From contig OX442416.1 of assembly GCA_949361645.1 (NCBI GenBank), positions 19,975,530-20,039,529 of the forward strand: DNA of 64,000 nucleotides. Direction: 5' to 3'. The notes below the pieces were generated by a model, which saw only the letters and a list, made by a program, of their open reading frames with translations, did not search any database and was not told where the DNA came from. This stretch comes from Spongilla lacustris. Lineage: Eukaryota > Porifera > Demospongiae > Spongillida > Spongillidae. Below are positions 1 through 10,563 of this stretch, in pieces. The first letter of the stretch is position 1. Each line of letters begins with the position of its first letter. The translations under genes were made by a program, and so were the position numbers.

Positions 1-40
1 TTCACCGTGATAGCGAGCTAAGTTATGCTTACGCTTCAGT

Positions 41-240
41 GGCGTATCCAGAGAGGGCTTTTCGTATTGGGCCGAAAGCGGACTGCACACTCCCCCCCCC
101 CTCCCACTTTTCGTTTCGGGCCGAAAGCGGACAGCAAACCCCCCCCCCCCCCCCCCCCCCGCTTTTCGTATTGCGTCCTCGAGCACCCCTCTCACCGAAA
201 TCCTGGATACGCCCCTGCGAGGGGGGGGGGGGGGGGGGGT
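41..240. repeat. Small inverted-repeat element with C and G homopolymers
   Basis: GGCGTATCCAG at 41-51 is the exact reverse complement of 203-213. Between the arms a ~45-bp unit (CTTTTCGTATTGGGCCGAAAGC) occurs twice and starts a third time, each copy followed by a C run; the longest is about 22 C at 139-160. A run of about 19 G follows at 221-239. The same kind of unit recurs near 838-875. No coding content is apparent: the open frames across it are proline/glycine artefacts of the homopolymers. Confidence 0.5.
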
Positions 241-913
241 AGATGAACCTGATGCAGAGGCTTTCACAGCAAAAAAAGACCGCGAATCAATTTTTTATTT
301 CATAGATGATTTTAAAATCCCTTGTTGAATCATCGTATGATTGAACAGTACTCCCACGCAGGTGTGTTCAACCATCTATAAAATCAAAAACTGATCTGAC
401 GCGTTTTCCCTGTGTTTGGCCTAGTGATAGACTGCTCAGCGCTCCGGTTCAACGGGTACACATAAAGTAAAAATGAAAGTCGAACGGGGCTTCACCAATT
501 TGGTGAAGCCCTGAAGTTGTTTTGCAGTAAAATTAAAGCGCTGATTCTGGCCATACACATGTATGCAGACGAAGGTTCAAAATACGGCACATGCAGACTT
601 GCCTACGTAGGTCACAGCTCTATACTGGAAAGTGCTACCGAATCCAAATATGTATGATTTTAATAAGCATATCGGTTTACGTGCCTAGCCTTCGCGCTTC
701 ATTCATCGAGCAGGCTAAACGATCGAACACGATACGGAAAACAATCCACCACGTCATTGTGTGTCCACTTGAGTTCCAGTTATCGTACTTTTTGTATCAG
801 GTCAGAAGATGGCAGCAACCATATTGTGCTCTCCCTCGCTCTTTCGTATCGGGCCCGAAACGCCCCCCCCCCCCGATCCCCCTCCCCAGACTACTGTACT
901 GTACCTGGCTGCG
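240..913. other. No gene seen
   Basis: AT-leaning spacer without a recognisable coding domain. A short self-complementary stretch (TTCACCAATTTGGTGAA) sits at about 490-506. The C-run unit resembling the one at 61-160 recurs at about 838-875. Confidence 0.4.
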
Positions 914-976
914 AGCTAGTTGGGCGTAGCCCGACCTTCGCGTATTGGCGGAAGGTCGGGCTATGCCCAACTAGCT
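914..976. repeat. Perfect-type hairpin, CTAGTTGGGCG family
   Basis: 914-938 and 952-976 are reverse complements over 25 bases with one mismatch, separated by a 13-base loop. The stem reads AGCTAGTTGGGC... and the loop contains GCGTATTGGCG. Related ends occur at 2740-2790, 5281-5450 and 52055-52145, so this is one member of a dispersed inverted-repeat family. Confidence 0.7.
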
Positions 977-1433
977 ACGTCGATAGGGCCAAATGTTTCC
1001 GCGACCCGGCCGGCCGTCTTGATGGCCATTGGCTCATCAAAATTTAGCAGCCTAGTAATATACGATGTACATGTAAAAGAGCGTACCGCCAACAGCTTTT
1101 AAAAAAAGATGAATCAATAACATGATTAATAACCAATATGTGAGGCACGAGTTACAAATGCGCATGCGTATGATTAGATCACTAAAATCGACTATAGCTT
1201 TAGTTTGGCATGACTTTATGTAAAGACGATGGCCTTACCTAAGTTCTCTATCATGCAGACTTGCAAATAATCCATTATAAAGCAAAAATAATAATAATAA
1301 TTTTTAAATTAATTAGCTGTTTTAATAACGTGATAAATATCTAAAGTGTCTGATGAGTTTAACGGTGAAGTCAGATTTTTTTAATTACAATCCTAGGCCG
1401 AGTTATGCACTGATGTCCACAATTTCTCGCCAT

Positions 1434-2036
1434 GGGGTGTGTTAGGGTGGACTGTAGATGTAAGGGTGTGTTAGGGTGGACTGTGGATGTAAGGGTGTGT
1501 TAGGGTGGAGGACTGTATGTAATGGTGTGTCGTAAGGGTGTGTTAGGGTGGGCAGTGTGGATGTAAGGGTGGACTGGATGTTAGGGTGTGTTGTAAGGGT
1601 GTGCTAGGGTGGGCAGTGCGGATGTAAGGGTGTGTTAGGGTGGACTGGGTGTAAGGGTGTGTTAGTATTGACTGTGGATGTAAGGGTGTGTTAGTATGGA
1701 CTGTGGATGTAAGGGTGTGTTAGTATGGACTGGATGTAAGGGTGTGTTAAGGTGGGCAGTTTGGATGTAAGGGTGTGTTAGTATAGACTGTGGATGTAGG
1801 TGTGTATTAGTGTGGACCATGGGTGTAAAGGTGTGTTGTAAGGGTGTGTTAGGGTGGACAGTGTGGATGTAAGGGTGTTAGGGTGAACTGTGGATGTAAG
1901 GATGTTAGAGTGGACTGTGGATATAAGGGTGTGTTAGGATGGACTGTGGATGTAAGTGGTGTGTTAGGGTGGACTGTGGATGTAAGGGTGTGTTAGGGTG
2001 GAGGACTGTGGATGTACATGTAAGTGTGTTTGGATA
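1434..2036 (+). repeat. Minisatellite, ~29-bp unit containing TTAGGG
   Basis: About twenty imperfect copies of a unit reading GTAAGGGTGTGTTAGGGTGG plus ACTGTGGAT. Copies vary by short indels. Many units hold TTAGGG, the metazoan telomere hexamer, but not as head-to-tail hexamers, so this is an interstitial minisatellite and not a telomere. Confidence 0.85.
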
Positions 2037-2097
2037 GGCAGGTATGTTTGGGGGGACTATTGTGTGCTGTGTTCATTGCTATGAATATTTTTTGCAG

Positions 2098-2292
2098 TTA
2101 CAATATGGTGAACTCATAGCTACTGCTACAGTGACACAACCGAATAATGCCACAAGAGGATTTGAAGAAATGATATTTCTACTGGAGGATCACTGCGTGA
2201 CCAGTTCAACTATCCTCTTTATGTGCTATCTAGGACCATCTTCATACAAACCAGCAATGTTCACAAGGCTGTTTCTTGGTCCACAAATGTAG
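2098..2292 (+). CDS. Possible terminal exon, function unknown
   Basis: A pyrimidine-rich tract ending in TTTGCAG (to 2097) is followed by 64 open codons and a TAG stop at 2290-2292. The predicted peptide is moderately hydrophobic with no domain I recognise, and no upstream coding exon is visible because the minisatellite lies directly upstream. This could be the last exon of a gene whose other exons lie to the left, or a chance open frame. Confidence 0.22.
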   Translation, partial: LQYGELIATATVTQPNNATRGFEEMIFLLEDHCVTSSTILFMCYLGPSSYKPAMFTRLFLGPQM

Positions 2293-2299
2293 AGAAGGC

Positions 2300-2960
2300 T
2301 AACAAGCACTTGTCATTCTATTGAGAGGAAGGATACAATTGAAGTCAAAACAATGTTTCAGCATGAGATTTGTAATGTAGAAATTTGTAATTCGTTTTTG
2401 CTTTTCATGTTATTTTTGGCCACATAGCTTTAGAGAAGGGTTGGTCTTGATAGAGGGCAAAGGTGCTTGCTTCCATTGTTACTGTAGGGCACTGTAATTA
2501 TACTATCCTGTAACAGGAACTGTTACGGTACTGTATCGACACCGATTTCAGTACTTATATAGACTGTTCTTACGGCATTGTTACGGGAATTGCAACATTC
2601 AGTCTCGATTCAGGTAGTGAAATATTCGATGTTACGGGATGTACTTGGTAACTGTAACAGTCCGTTTACGGTCACCGTTACGGGAAAATATTTTTGGTTG
2701 TGTACTGTACCAAAAACTGGGCGAGTTTGGTACCTGACCTTCCGCCAGTACGCGAAGGTTGACCTACGTGCAACTAATCCGGCCAGGCTTAAGAATTGTA
2801 GAAAACACAGTAAGCAGTTGGTCTTATAGTCAACTCAGCTGGTTAGTAGCAGATAAAGCCAAATATAACGCGGCTCGCGACTGGCAATTTACAGGTCACA
2901 ACACATCCTTTCTCTCACCACAGGCTATATAACTAACAGATTTAGTTTATTGCTTATTGC
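2300..2960. repeat. Non-coding spacer with a CTAGTTGGGCG-family end
   Basis: The stretch at about 2470-2700 is rich in CTGTTACGG/CTGTAACAG words in both orientations, suggesting a decayed inverted-repeat element. At 2738-2795 it ends in CCTTCCGCCAGTACGCGAAGG, close to the loop region of the 914-976 hairpin. No gene is recognised. Confidence 0.4.
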
Positions 2961-2964
2961 TTAC

Positions 2965-3064
2965 CATATTTCTCCATTTCCGATTCCTGTTCTTTGTTCA
3001 ATAACGCTTCTGCTTTTGCTTTATAGATCTCTTCTTGTTCAGCGTACATCCTTCTGGGTAGCTG
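2965..3064 (-). CDS. Coiled-coil exon downstream of ankyrin exons
   Basis: Read on the minus strand, the acceptor TTGCACAG is followed by 100 nt open in one frame and then the donor GTAAGC. The peptide starts QLPRRMYAEQEEIYKAKAEA and continues with LLNKEQESEMEKY, rich in Glu/Lys/Gln/Ala as expected for an alpha-helical coiled coil. It begins in phase 0, matching the phase-0 end of the exon at 3620-3691, and ends after the first base of a codon. The two exons therefore join in frame. I do not recognise the parent protein. An ankyrin N-terminus followed by a coiled coil is a common scaffold layout. Confidence 0.6.
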
Positions 3065-3619
3065 CTGTGCAACTTATAATTGTACAATACCTTCAGAAGA
3101 TCGTCGTCTGGCTCATATAATGTGTATTCGTTTCACATTTACGATAGACGGAGATGGGACCAAAAAGTGACAGGCGGGACGAAATCAGGCGATCAATTTT
3201 AGTCCGCCCAGACCATTTCCGGTTGCCTATTTAGGTCCGGGCGGACCAAAATTAGACGCGGACCGAAATATTCGTGACAGGCAGCATAGGTGCACCGCAA
3301 ATGGATTGCAATGCTGATTGAGCTTGACTGATATTAATTAATATGACGTTTTTGAAAGGACCTGCAGAATGTAGCCGTAACGCTTGATAGGGAAATAGAA
3401 AATGCGCAGTTATGAAGCTGCCTCATAAGCAACCGATGTAAAGATGCATATACAAATGTACATACAATTGCATGTGTTGTTTGAATTGAATAGTGCATAT
3501 AGTCATGTGTGCATGATGTTCATATATTGTAAACGTGGGAAACGTAGGCCCAAAATGTATTCCTATTTCATGATTTCAGTTTTATATAGCAAAAAATCAT
3601 GACACTTCATTGTTCTCAC

Positions 3620-3691
3620 CTCAGCTCTCAAAATACATGCACGTCTCATCACTTCTTCCACTCTGCTTTTTCTTTCTGTGTCCTCTAGCTC
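3620..3691 (-). CDS. Coiled-coil exon downstream of ankyrin exon
   Basis: Minus-strand 72-nt exon of 24 codons, phase 0 at both ends, with acceptor TTTAAAAG and donor GTGAGA. It encodes ELEDTERKSRVEEVMRRACI plus LRAE, a charged helical sequence. It lies between the ankyrin exon at 3915-4007 and the coiled-coil exon at 2965-3064, all on the same strand and in compatible phase. A single gene is the simplest reading. The family is not recognised. Confidence 0.6.
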
Positions 3692-3914
3692 CTTTTAAAT
3701 AATGGATACACATAACAAAGTACAATTACCAGAATATGAATAAGGCCCACCCTGTTCACTGTCATGTTTGACATACTTTACATGTTTTATTAACACTTGT
3801 ACACATGCCATCACACTTCCTTACACATGCCACAGTCACACCTCACATTCTGGCTCCACCTCAACACCATTCTTCTACAGACCCACCATTACATGTCCCA
3901 TAAATTGCAGTCAC

Positions 3915-4007
3915 CTTGAGGTTGGCTATGGTACTCCTAGGCAACAGCATTTCCACACATTCAACATGACCATATCTTGATGCTCTAATCAGTGGCGTCC
4001 ACCCATT
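3915..4007 (-). CDS. Ankyrin repeat exon (degenerate, 31 codons)
   Basis: Minus-strand exon with acceptor CTTTTAACAG and donor GTGACT. The 31 codons begin NGWTPLIRASRYGHVECVEM and continue LL, the ankyrin consensus (G-x-TPL-x-xAs-xGH-xxCVxxLL). Ankyrin repeats make a helix-turn-helix protein-binding solenoid. It is two codons shorter than the 99-nt ankyrin exons elsewhere in the window and its tail (PRSTIANLK) has lost the usual GA-x-xN motif, so it may be a capping repeat. It lies upstream of two coiled-coil exons on the same strand. Confidence 0.75.
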
Positions 4008-4239
4008 CTGTTAAAAGAAAACCTCATCACAGGGTATACCGGGCAGTAAATTTGGCATGTTGGGACAATTCAATGTACGCCTAGTACATACGATTGCACT
4101 GTTCAGCTTGTTTTCACGCAAAAATCGTTAATAACATACATGCCTTCATCCTTAAATAACGATAATAGATAGATTTCAAGTTCATAGCGTCTATGGCAAC
4201 GGCAGCGTCTCTGTAGGTAACCAACTCATTTGCTCACGG

Positions 4240-4830
4240 CAGGCTCGTAGCCAGGGGAGTGCAAACGGGTGCAGTTGCAACCCCCCACTGGATGCAAGGT
4301 CCACTTGGCAAACTATGAATATTATTCACTTGATTGTTTATTGCAGTGCAATCTACACATCTTTGATGCCAGCTGTCTGCATGTATATTGTGCAGGTGTG
4401 CATATAAGAGCACTGGTATGATCCAAATGTAGGATCGGAAGATGGCTACAAGGCATCATGCATGTATCATATTTGGCGTAAATATGAGCACAGCTCCCTA
4501 TCTAGTACCCCATCCCAATAGGTGTAAACAGCTCCCTATCCAGTACGCCATCTCAATAGCTCGGTCCAGCATTCCCTCCTATATTCGATTTATTACAAAA
4601 ACACTACGAATTATTCAGTTCCATGCATATGAAAAAAAAACTGCCAGATTGCCTGTGAGTACAGATGATGCTTAGATTCCACTAGTGTATTCCAGTAATA
4701 ATTTTTTCACATTTGAAAACAAGTCAGAACCAAGCAGAAACAGGTATCCTTTTGTGTAGAGCACTCTTTAACTCTTTGGGTACCATGCATAATGATATAA
4801 TTATTATAATATCATGTCCCAGTTCTTATA
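4240..4830. repeat. Repeat-rich spacer with short foldback
   Basis: At 4771-4861 ACTCTTTGGGTACCAT and ATGGCACCCAAAGAGT flank an AT-rich core containing TAATGATATAATTAT and ATTATATCATTA, forming an inverted repeat of roughly 90 bp. A short A/C-rich motif (AGCCAGGGGAGTGCAAACGG) at about 4251 resembles dispersed repeat debris. No gene is seen. Confidence 0.4.
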
Positions 4831-5162
4831 TTATATTATATCATTATGGCACCCAAAGAGTATACCTTGTGCATGTGCATTACATGTATCAAATAATGTT
4901 TGCATGTCACTCAAGTACTGTACATGTATATGATTTGCTCCATAAACTGTCAATAGCTGATAACTACTTGCGTTAGTTTCTCCCACATCAAAAATGTGCA
5001 CACGTAGCATATGACCTGTGGAATGCACTGGTAACAGTTTGTGTAGTGTTGCTGAAATTTGAAGAGTTGTACTACTTGCTATAATTAGTTTACGCACATA
5101 TCATATTCTTCCTCCTAATTAACTCATTGCTGATATATATATAATATATAAATATGCCCTTG
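4831..5162 (+). repeat. Copy A of a ~340-bp interspersed repeat
   Basis: Shares long near-identical blocks with 8466-8830 and 8831-9195, for example GTATACCTTGTGCATG, AACAGTTTGTGTAGTGTTGC and TATAAATATGCCCTTG at its end. Relative to the copy at 8831-9195 it lacks an internal block (the TTCAAAAACAGAATGGAG segment). It sits immediately left of the piggyBac relic while the two other copies sit immediately right of it. Confidence 0.8.
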
Positions 5163-5280
5163 TTATAATTATAACAACTCCTCTATTCACCTTAATGGTG
5201 AATAGTGTGTAGACAACGTGCTTAGGAACTAGTATACGCCGTGGACCATATCATCTTTAGTAACTTGCCATGTGGCAAAG

Positions 5281-5450
5281 TGCTAGTCGGGCGGGTTTAC
5301 TACAGCGTTTGGTCGTATTCGGGTGAAAAGCATGTATCTACTATATTGTTGTGAATATCATTTATATATAATACCCCGTTGCAGCAGAACAAATCTTGGT
5401 ATAGGCTTAATTGTCACCCAAACGCCGTAGTAGGGCCCGCCCAACTAGCA
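5281..5450. mobile_element. 170-bp MITE, CTAGTTGGGCG family
   Basis: The outer ~37 bases are imperfect inverted repeats: TGCTAGTCGGGCGGG at the left and the complement of CCCGCCCAACTAGCA at the right, followed by the shared GTAGTA and GCGTTTGG words. The interior has no coding potential. The end sequence matches the hairpin at 914-976 (CTAGTTGGGCG). The target duplication is not clear. Confidence 0.6.
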
Positions 5451-5747
5451 GAGTGCTGGTTTAGCTTTTGGTCCATCGATTATGCATAAATAATTTTTAA
5501 ACTGAAAATTACCGGTTATTTTAAAACGAACAACCTTAATGATAGATCGATCGCGCGCCTACGTGTAGGCGAAAAACGCAATTTAAGCCTACCTGTATAC
5601 GTAGGCGCTCTTTTGTATAATGCTAAGGTACTTTTTCGTGATATAAAAAATTGCAAATTGATACTATGCAAAGCTGAAACATTGCTCTTTCTATTAAAAG
5701 TTATTTCATTCTCATTTCCTTACCGATTCGTCGCGTGCATGCTTTCA

Positions 5748-8180
5748 ATGGCGAAGGGCATAAAAGTTGGTAGCGAAGTGCGGGTTTTGAGAGGCAAGTT
5801 TTCCACACAAAAAGGAGTCGTGCAAGCGTAGGACGGGTACGAAAATGGATTGTAAAGCTGAATGGTGGTGTTTTGGAGCGTTTTTCAGCTAGAACGTTGG
5901 AACTGGAACAAAGGCATTTAATTACGCCCCCTTCAACGTCCATCAGGGCTGTTTCACAAGAGGAAGAAGACTCCTGCAGCTCCAATACTTCCTCCGATGA
6001 AAGCAGCACCAGTAACAATGACGAAATGCGCGAAGTAGATGAAGATAGAGCATCACGTCGAGCAAACGACGTTTCAGAAAGGTAAGACTCCCCCTTTTCA
6101 ATATCCGTTGCGGTTCATTATCAAATACATCTCTTTGTTTATGCCCGCATGGTGCGTGATGCAGAAGGACCAACTGGGACAATCGAGACACGGCAGCAGA
6201 GTCAAATGGCGATGACGATAGAGTAGTACTCGATGGTGTTGAGTGGCGTAAAATTGGTGACGTAACTGTTGAACTGAACGGGCGAGCATATCAACGCAAG
6301 GCTGCATTACACCATCCATTGCACGAGAGGTCCACGGAGCTGGATTTTTGGAAATGATGATGCCTGCAGATCTCATGCGCAACATCATCGAAGCCACCAA
6401 CCTGCATACTGAAATGGCACAGAAACCTCTTGATTATGAGTAACTGCAGCATTTCTTTGGCATTCTACTTGCAATGACTCTGGCTTCAGGAGGTGAGCAA
6501 AGGGATATGTGGAAAACAGAATCAAATGGGCCATTCCCTGCCCCTGCTCTTGGGAGGTATATGGCCTGCCATGATTTCGAAAGAATACTTCGGAACTTGA
6601 AGCTGTGTGTGTACACTGATGAAGAGTTAGCAGATGATTCGTGGTTGCCCATTCGAAGTGCAGTGGATTCTTTTACCGTAGAGTACCGCGAGATATCCCC
6701 CCCCCCTCCGCCCCCACAAAAAAAAAATGGCCCGTGTTTAAACGAGTGTATCGACGTAATCATAAACGCAGCTGCGTGCTATTCTTTAAAATCCTGTTGG
6801 AGTACCAGTTCTTTCCTGGAATTTAGAAACAGGTGCGCGGAAGCGTTAACGAGTACGAAGATACGCTCGTTTAAACACGGACCGTTTTTTTTAGGAGGGG
6901 GCGGAGGGGGGGGGGATATATCGCGGTACTCTACGGTAATAGGAATCGCAGAGGGGGCATCTCACCTGGTGTAACATTGTGTGCTGACGAGAGTATGGGA
7001 AGTTGGTGAGGATTGGCTGCTAAGTTAGATGATGCTGTTGTAGGGCTACCACATGTAACTAAAATTGCCAGGAAACCAGAAGGGGTTGGAACTGAATACC
7101 ACACACTGTCCTGTGGGGAGACCAAGATCATGCTGCAACTTGAGATCCAGGAAGGGAAGGTTCCAATGCAAGGAAAAGAGTATGCAAAGGATTATGGCTC
7201 TGGCACATCATCATCTTTACGGTTGACCAGATACTGGAGTGGATCTGATCGTACGGTTGTTGCCGACTCAGCATTTGCTTCATTGAAGACAGCAGAAGCA
7301 CTCCACAAACATCGTGGTCTTCGTTTCATTGGCTTAGTGAAGACTGCTCACAAGCAATATCCGAAAGCATGGCTTCATGCAGAAATATCCTTACACAAAT
7401 AGGGGTGACCATTGTGTGCTCCAGGCCAATATTGATGGAAGGCAGTACTTGGCTGTGGGATGGAATGACAAGAAACTGAAAATGTTCATTTCTAGTACCA
7501 GCAGGACGACTGAAGCTCTCTGCCCTGCCTACAAGAAGCGCTTTCGTCAATCCACACCAGAAGACAGAACAAGTGCACCATGTGTTGTTTTCTATAAAGA
7601 AGTAAAGAGGCCAGCAGTTGTGGAGGCATATTTTGACATGCAACGCCATTGGAAAACGCAAACGTGGTGGCATCGCAATTTTGCTACTATCTTCGGCATG
7701 TGCGAGTCTGATGCATATCTTGCCTTCCGGTATTTTCATCCTCTTGCTCCCATTCTTTCCCACAGGGAGTTTACAGAGCGCCTATCTTTGCAGCTACTTA
7801 CCTATAAATCGTCGTTCCACGACACTGGGCCTTCCGCACGTCTTCGGAAACACATGCCTGTAGCGCCCACTGAACAGCCATTGCAGACAGTAGTTGCAAA
7901 GATAATGAGCAGTCACACTCTAAAAACTAATATGAGAGAGTGTCCAGTGTTTCAATACATGCAAGCGTCAGCGACTGGAGCAAGATGAAGAAGGCACCTC
8001 TCACAATGGCCGTATACCTAGTGTGCAACGGAAGTGTAGCATCTGCTGTGAAAGAAAGACAGCATATTATTGCGACGAGTGCACGCAGCTACATGAGGAG
8101 ATCGTTCCTATTTGTAACCCTGGAAGTACAAAGCCTGGATTTACATCGTGCTTGGCATTTCACATTGACCAAGTTGCGAT
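5748..8180 (+). pseudogene. piggyBac transposase, broken
   Basis: PiggyBac transposases cut and paste DNA at TTAA with a DDD catalytic core. Recognisable pieces occur in order. An N-terminus from ATG at 5748 stops at 5831. An acidic segment follows at 5873-6085. The N-terminal part of the catalytic domain is at 6474-6673 (GRYMACHDFERILRNLKLC). After the MITE come CADES (first catalytic Asp) near 6990, GLPHVTKIARKPEGVGTEYH, and VVADSAFASLKTAEALHKHR (second Asp) near 7257. The C-terminal core is at about 7400-7985, and a cysteine-rich zinc finger (CSICCERKTAYYCDECTQ ... ICNP ... C) is at 8026-8160. At least three frameshifts, a TGA where Trp is expected just after CADESMGSW, and the MITE insertion make it inactive. 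It could still supply binding sites for a related active element. Confidence 0.88.
6674..6938 (+). mobile_element. 265-bp MITE inserted in piggyBac ORF
   Basis: Terminal inverted repeats of about 90 bases start TACCGTAGAGTACCGCGA and run through a C-rich/G-rich segment (CCCCCCCCTCCGCCCCCA) and GTGTTTAAACGAG. A second copy of identical length lies at 32562-32826 in the opposite orientation. The ends include TA on both sides, compatible with a TA target duplication. It splits the transposase codons between the AVDSF segment and the SPGVTLCADES segment, so it arrived after the piggyBac element. Confidence 0.85.
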
Positions 8181-8465
8181 CGCGCAATTACCTGATTCAA
8201 ACTATATGTTTGACATGAATTCTTTGCGAACATTTTATGCTGCTATCATACATTTACTCAAAAAAGCATTTCAATTCGCTGTAATATTTACAGCAGAGCT
8301 GTAGTTATTTTCCAAACATTGCGATACGCGAACGCCTACGCGTAGGTTAAGACGCCTACCAGTAGGCGACGAGCTAACATTAACCGACCGGTTACTTTTT
8401 AAACAATCACCTTAAACGACCGGGTTTTTTTTATTTTAATAACCTGGTTTTCTAAACCAAGCCTT

Positions 8466-9195
8466 ATGTGTATTATAATTATATAATTAAGTACATGGTA
8501 TACCTTGTGCATGTACATACTCAAGTACTGTACATGTATATTATTTGCTCCACAAATTGTCAATTGCTGATAATTATTTGTATTAGTTTCTTCCACATCA
8601 AAAATGCATGTGCACACGCAGCATATGACTTGTGGGATGCACTGGTAACAGTTTGTGTAGTGTTGCTGAAATTTGAAGAGTTGTACTACTTGCTATAATT
8701 ACTTTATGTATGTACCATATTCTTCCTCCTACTTAACTCATTACACCCATCTTCAAGAACAGAATGGAGTTATTATTGTACATCAATTTACATGTATGTC
8801 CTGATATCATGGACATTTGGGTGCCAGATGTGTATAATAATGATATAATTATGCACATGGTATACCTTGTGCATGCACATTACATGTATCAAATAATGTT
8901 TGCATGTCACTCAAGTACTATATGATTTGCTCCACAAACTGTCAATCGTTTCTTCCACATCAAAATTCTGCTCACATAGCATATGACCTGTGGGATGCAC
9001 TGGTAACAGTTTGTGTAGTGTTGCTAAAATTTGAAGAGCTATAGTACTTGCTATAATTAGTTTATGCATGTACCATATATTCCTCCTACATACATCCATC
9101 TTCAAAAACAGAATGGAGTTATTATTGTACATTTATGTCTGCATGCTATCATCACGTGGTCATTGGGCTGTGATATATAGTATATAAATATGCCC
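8466..9195 (+). repeat. Two tandem copies of the ~360-bp repeat
   Basis: Copy B (8466-8830) and copy C (8831-9195) are in direct orientation, sharing GGTATACCTTGTGCATG, TTTGCTCCACAAA, GGATGCACTGGTAACAG, TTGCTATAATTA and ACAGAATGGAGTTATTATTG blocks in the same order. Copy A lies left of the piggyBac relic at 4831. The open frames inside are not conserved between copies, so no gene is proposed. Confidence 0.85.
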
Positions 9196-9412
9196 TTGGT
9201 ACCCAAACCGTTTTGCATCAAACAAGTGTTACCTCAAAGCCCCAGATCCTGATTCGGGAGCACTGCCCCCTAGCTGGGTGGGAGGGGTGCACCTTTTCCA
9301 GGGCTTTCTCAGTTTCATACAAAGCCTGCATCTGGTAGTGTGTGCCCTACCATACATGTATTATCCTCGCTACACTACTGGTTGAGTCCACTTATAGCCT
9401 GCTTAATTTGCA

Positions 9413-9440
9413 CCCCCCCCCCCCCCCCCCCCCCCCCCCC
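9413..9440 (+). repeat. Poly-C run (28)
   Basis: An uninterrupted run of about 28 cytosines flanked by TTTGCA and AACACACAATCTGGC. The surrounding 9240-9740 shows no recognisable gene. Confidence 0.95.
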
Positions 9441-9828
9441 AACACACAATCTGGCTACGGGCCTGCACGACTTTATCAGCGTGCTACAAGCAATCAGCTC
9501 ATACCAGCGTGTAGAGAAATCACTTCTCTAACTGAATTTCAAAAGTTGCACTAAAAAGACTCGTTCGGTTCAATAGTTATTTGGTGCTAATGACACTGTA
9601 TCTAACAATAGCAAATACCAATAATTAAATTCCGCGGTTACGTAGCTATAGTTGATAATTAATTTAGCTGGTACACCGTTAACATCCTCAAAACAAGCCT
9701 GTCAGTGTCTCATTACACCACCTACACCCCTATATTATACAAGAACTTCTCTATCGAGAAAGTGATTGGTGGGATGTAGGATTGGTGGTGCAAAAAGCAA
9801 GGAAACAAGGCACAGTGTGTTCAGGGTT

Positions 9829-9930
9829 GCCGAAGGCCAGTCCGGCCTGCCAGGTCGGCCTGCCAGGTCGGACATTTAGCTTGGCCTGGCAGGCCGGACC
9901 GTGACCTGACAGGCCGGCAGGCCGGGATCC
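9829..9930. repeat. GC-rich palindromic array (GGCCTGCCAGGTC/GACCTGGCAGGCC)
   Basis: Built of repeated GGCCTGSCAGG and its complement. The same words fill 10829-10905. Start CCGAAGGCCAGTCCGGCCTG and the right array end (CCCGGCCTGACTTTCGG) are inverted relative to each other, so the two arrays form the ends of one inverted-repeat unit nested in the larger element. Much more GC-rich than its surroundings. Confidence 0.7.
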
Positions 9931-10202
9931 ACCCACTTATTATAATAAATTATTAATTCATTTCGCGATGTCTATAGCTATATATATGGGACAACTTCCT
10001 ATGCTTTATAACATTATAAAATAATCGTGTTATAACATTTGAATTGCTGTATCTGCCGAACAATAAAGACTATCGACTTCCTATTTTCAACACTTCATAC
10101 TGCACCATTGCCCTAGGGTAAAATACATTTCTGTGTCTTGCACTTGCTCAGTATCAACGTTGCAACGTTCGATACCCCACCAGGTTCAACCCAACATAAC
10201 TT

Positions 10203-10563
10203 TCTGTAGGAGTAATCAAATCGCTTCAAATTCGGTTTTTAAGTAGAGAGGTCCTATATCTATCGATTTGTTCTGTTCGTTAATTTTTATGCCATCCGTT
10301 ACGGAGATATAGTTGAACAAACTATACGTGCACTTTTTCCCGCTCGATACGCGGCAATAATATAATCACTACCTCCCATACTTTGAGTGGGACGCGATTT
10401 GCCCAAATCATCGGCGCGAATCGAGCGGGAAAATGTGTACGTAGTTTGTTCAACTATATCCCCGTAATGGATGGCATAGAAATTAACGAACAGAACAAAT
10501 CGATAGATATAAGACCTCTCTACCTACAAACCGAATTTGAAGCAATTTGATTACTCTTACAGA
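10203..10563. mobile_element. Foldback MITE, ~150-bp arms
   Basis: Left arm 10203-10356 begins TCTGTAGGAGTAATCAAATC and right arm 10411-10563 is its reverse complement with scattered mismatches. The arms share CTATCGATTTGTTCTGTTCG, GATATAGTTGAACAAACTA and CCCGCTCGA. The central ~55 bp are unpaired. Nothing in it encodes protein. Confidence 0.85.

Larger units (their letters stand above)
5510..8415 (+). mobile_element. Decayed piggyBac-like transposon
   Basis: The transposase relic is bracketed by ACCGGTTA-T/C-TTTT...CACCTTAA-like sequences at 5510-5539 and 8388-8415, both ending in TTAA, the piggyBac target site. Just inside each end are short palindromes: CGCCTACGTGTAGGCG at 5556-5571 on the left and CGCCTACCAGTAGGCG at 8353-8368 on the right. 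They look like paired subterminal transposase-binding sites. The exact termini are uncertain because both flanks carry the same direct sequence. A 265-bp MITE is inserted in the coding region. Confidence 0.65.
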
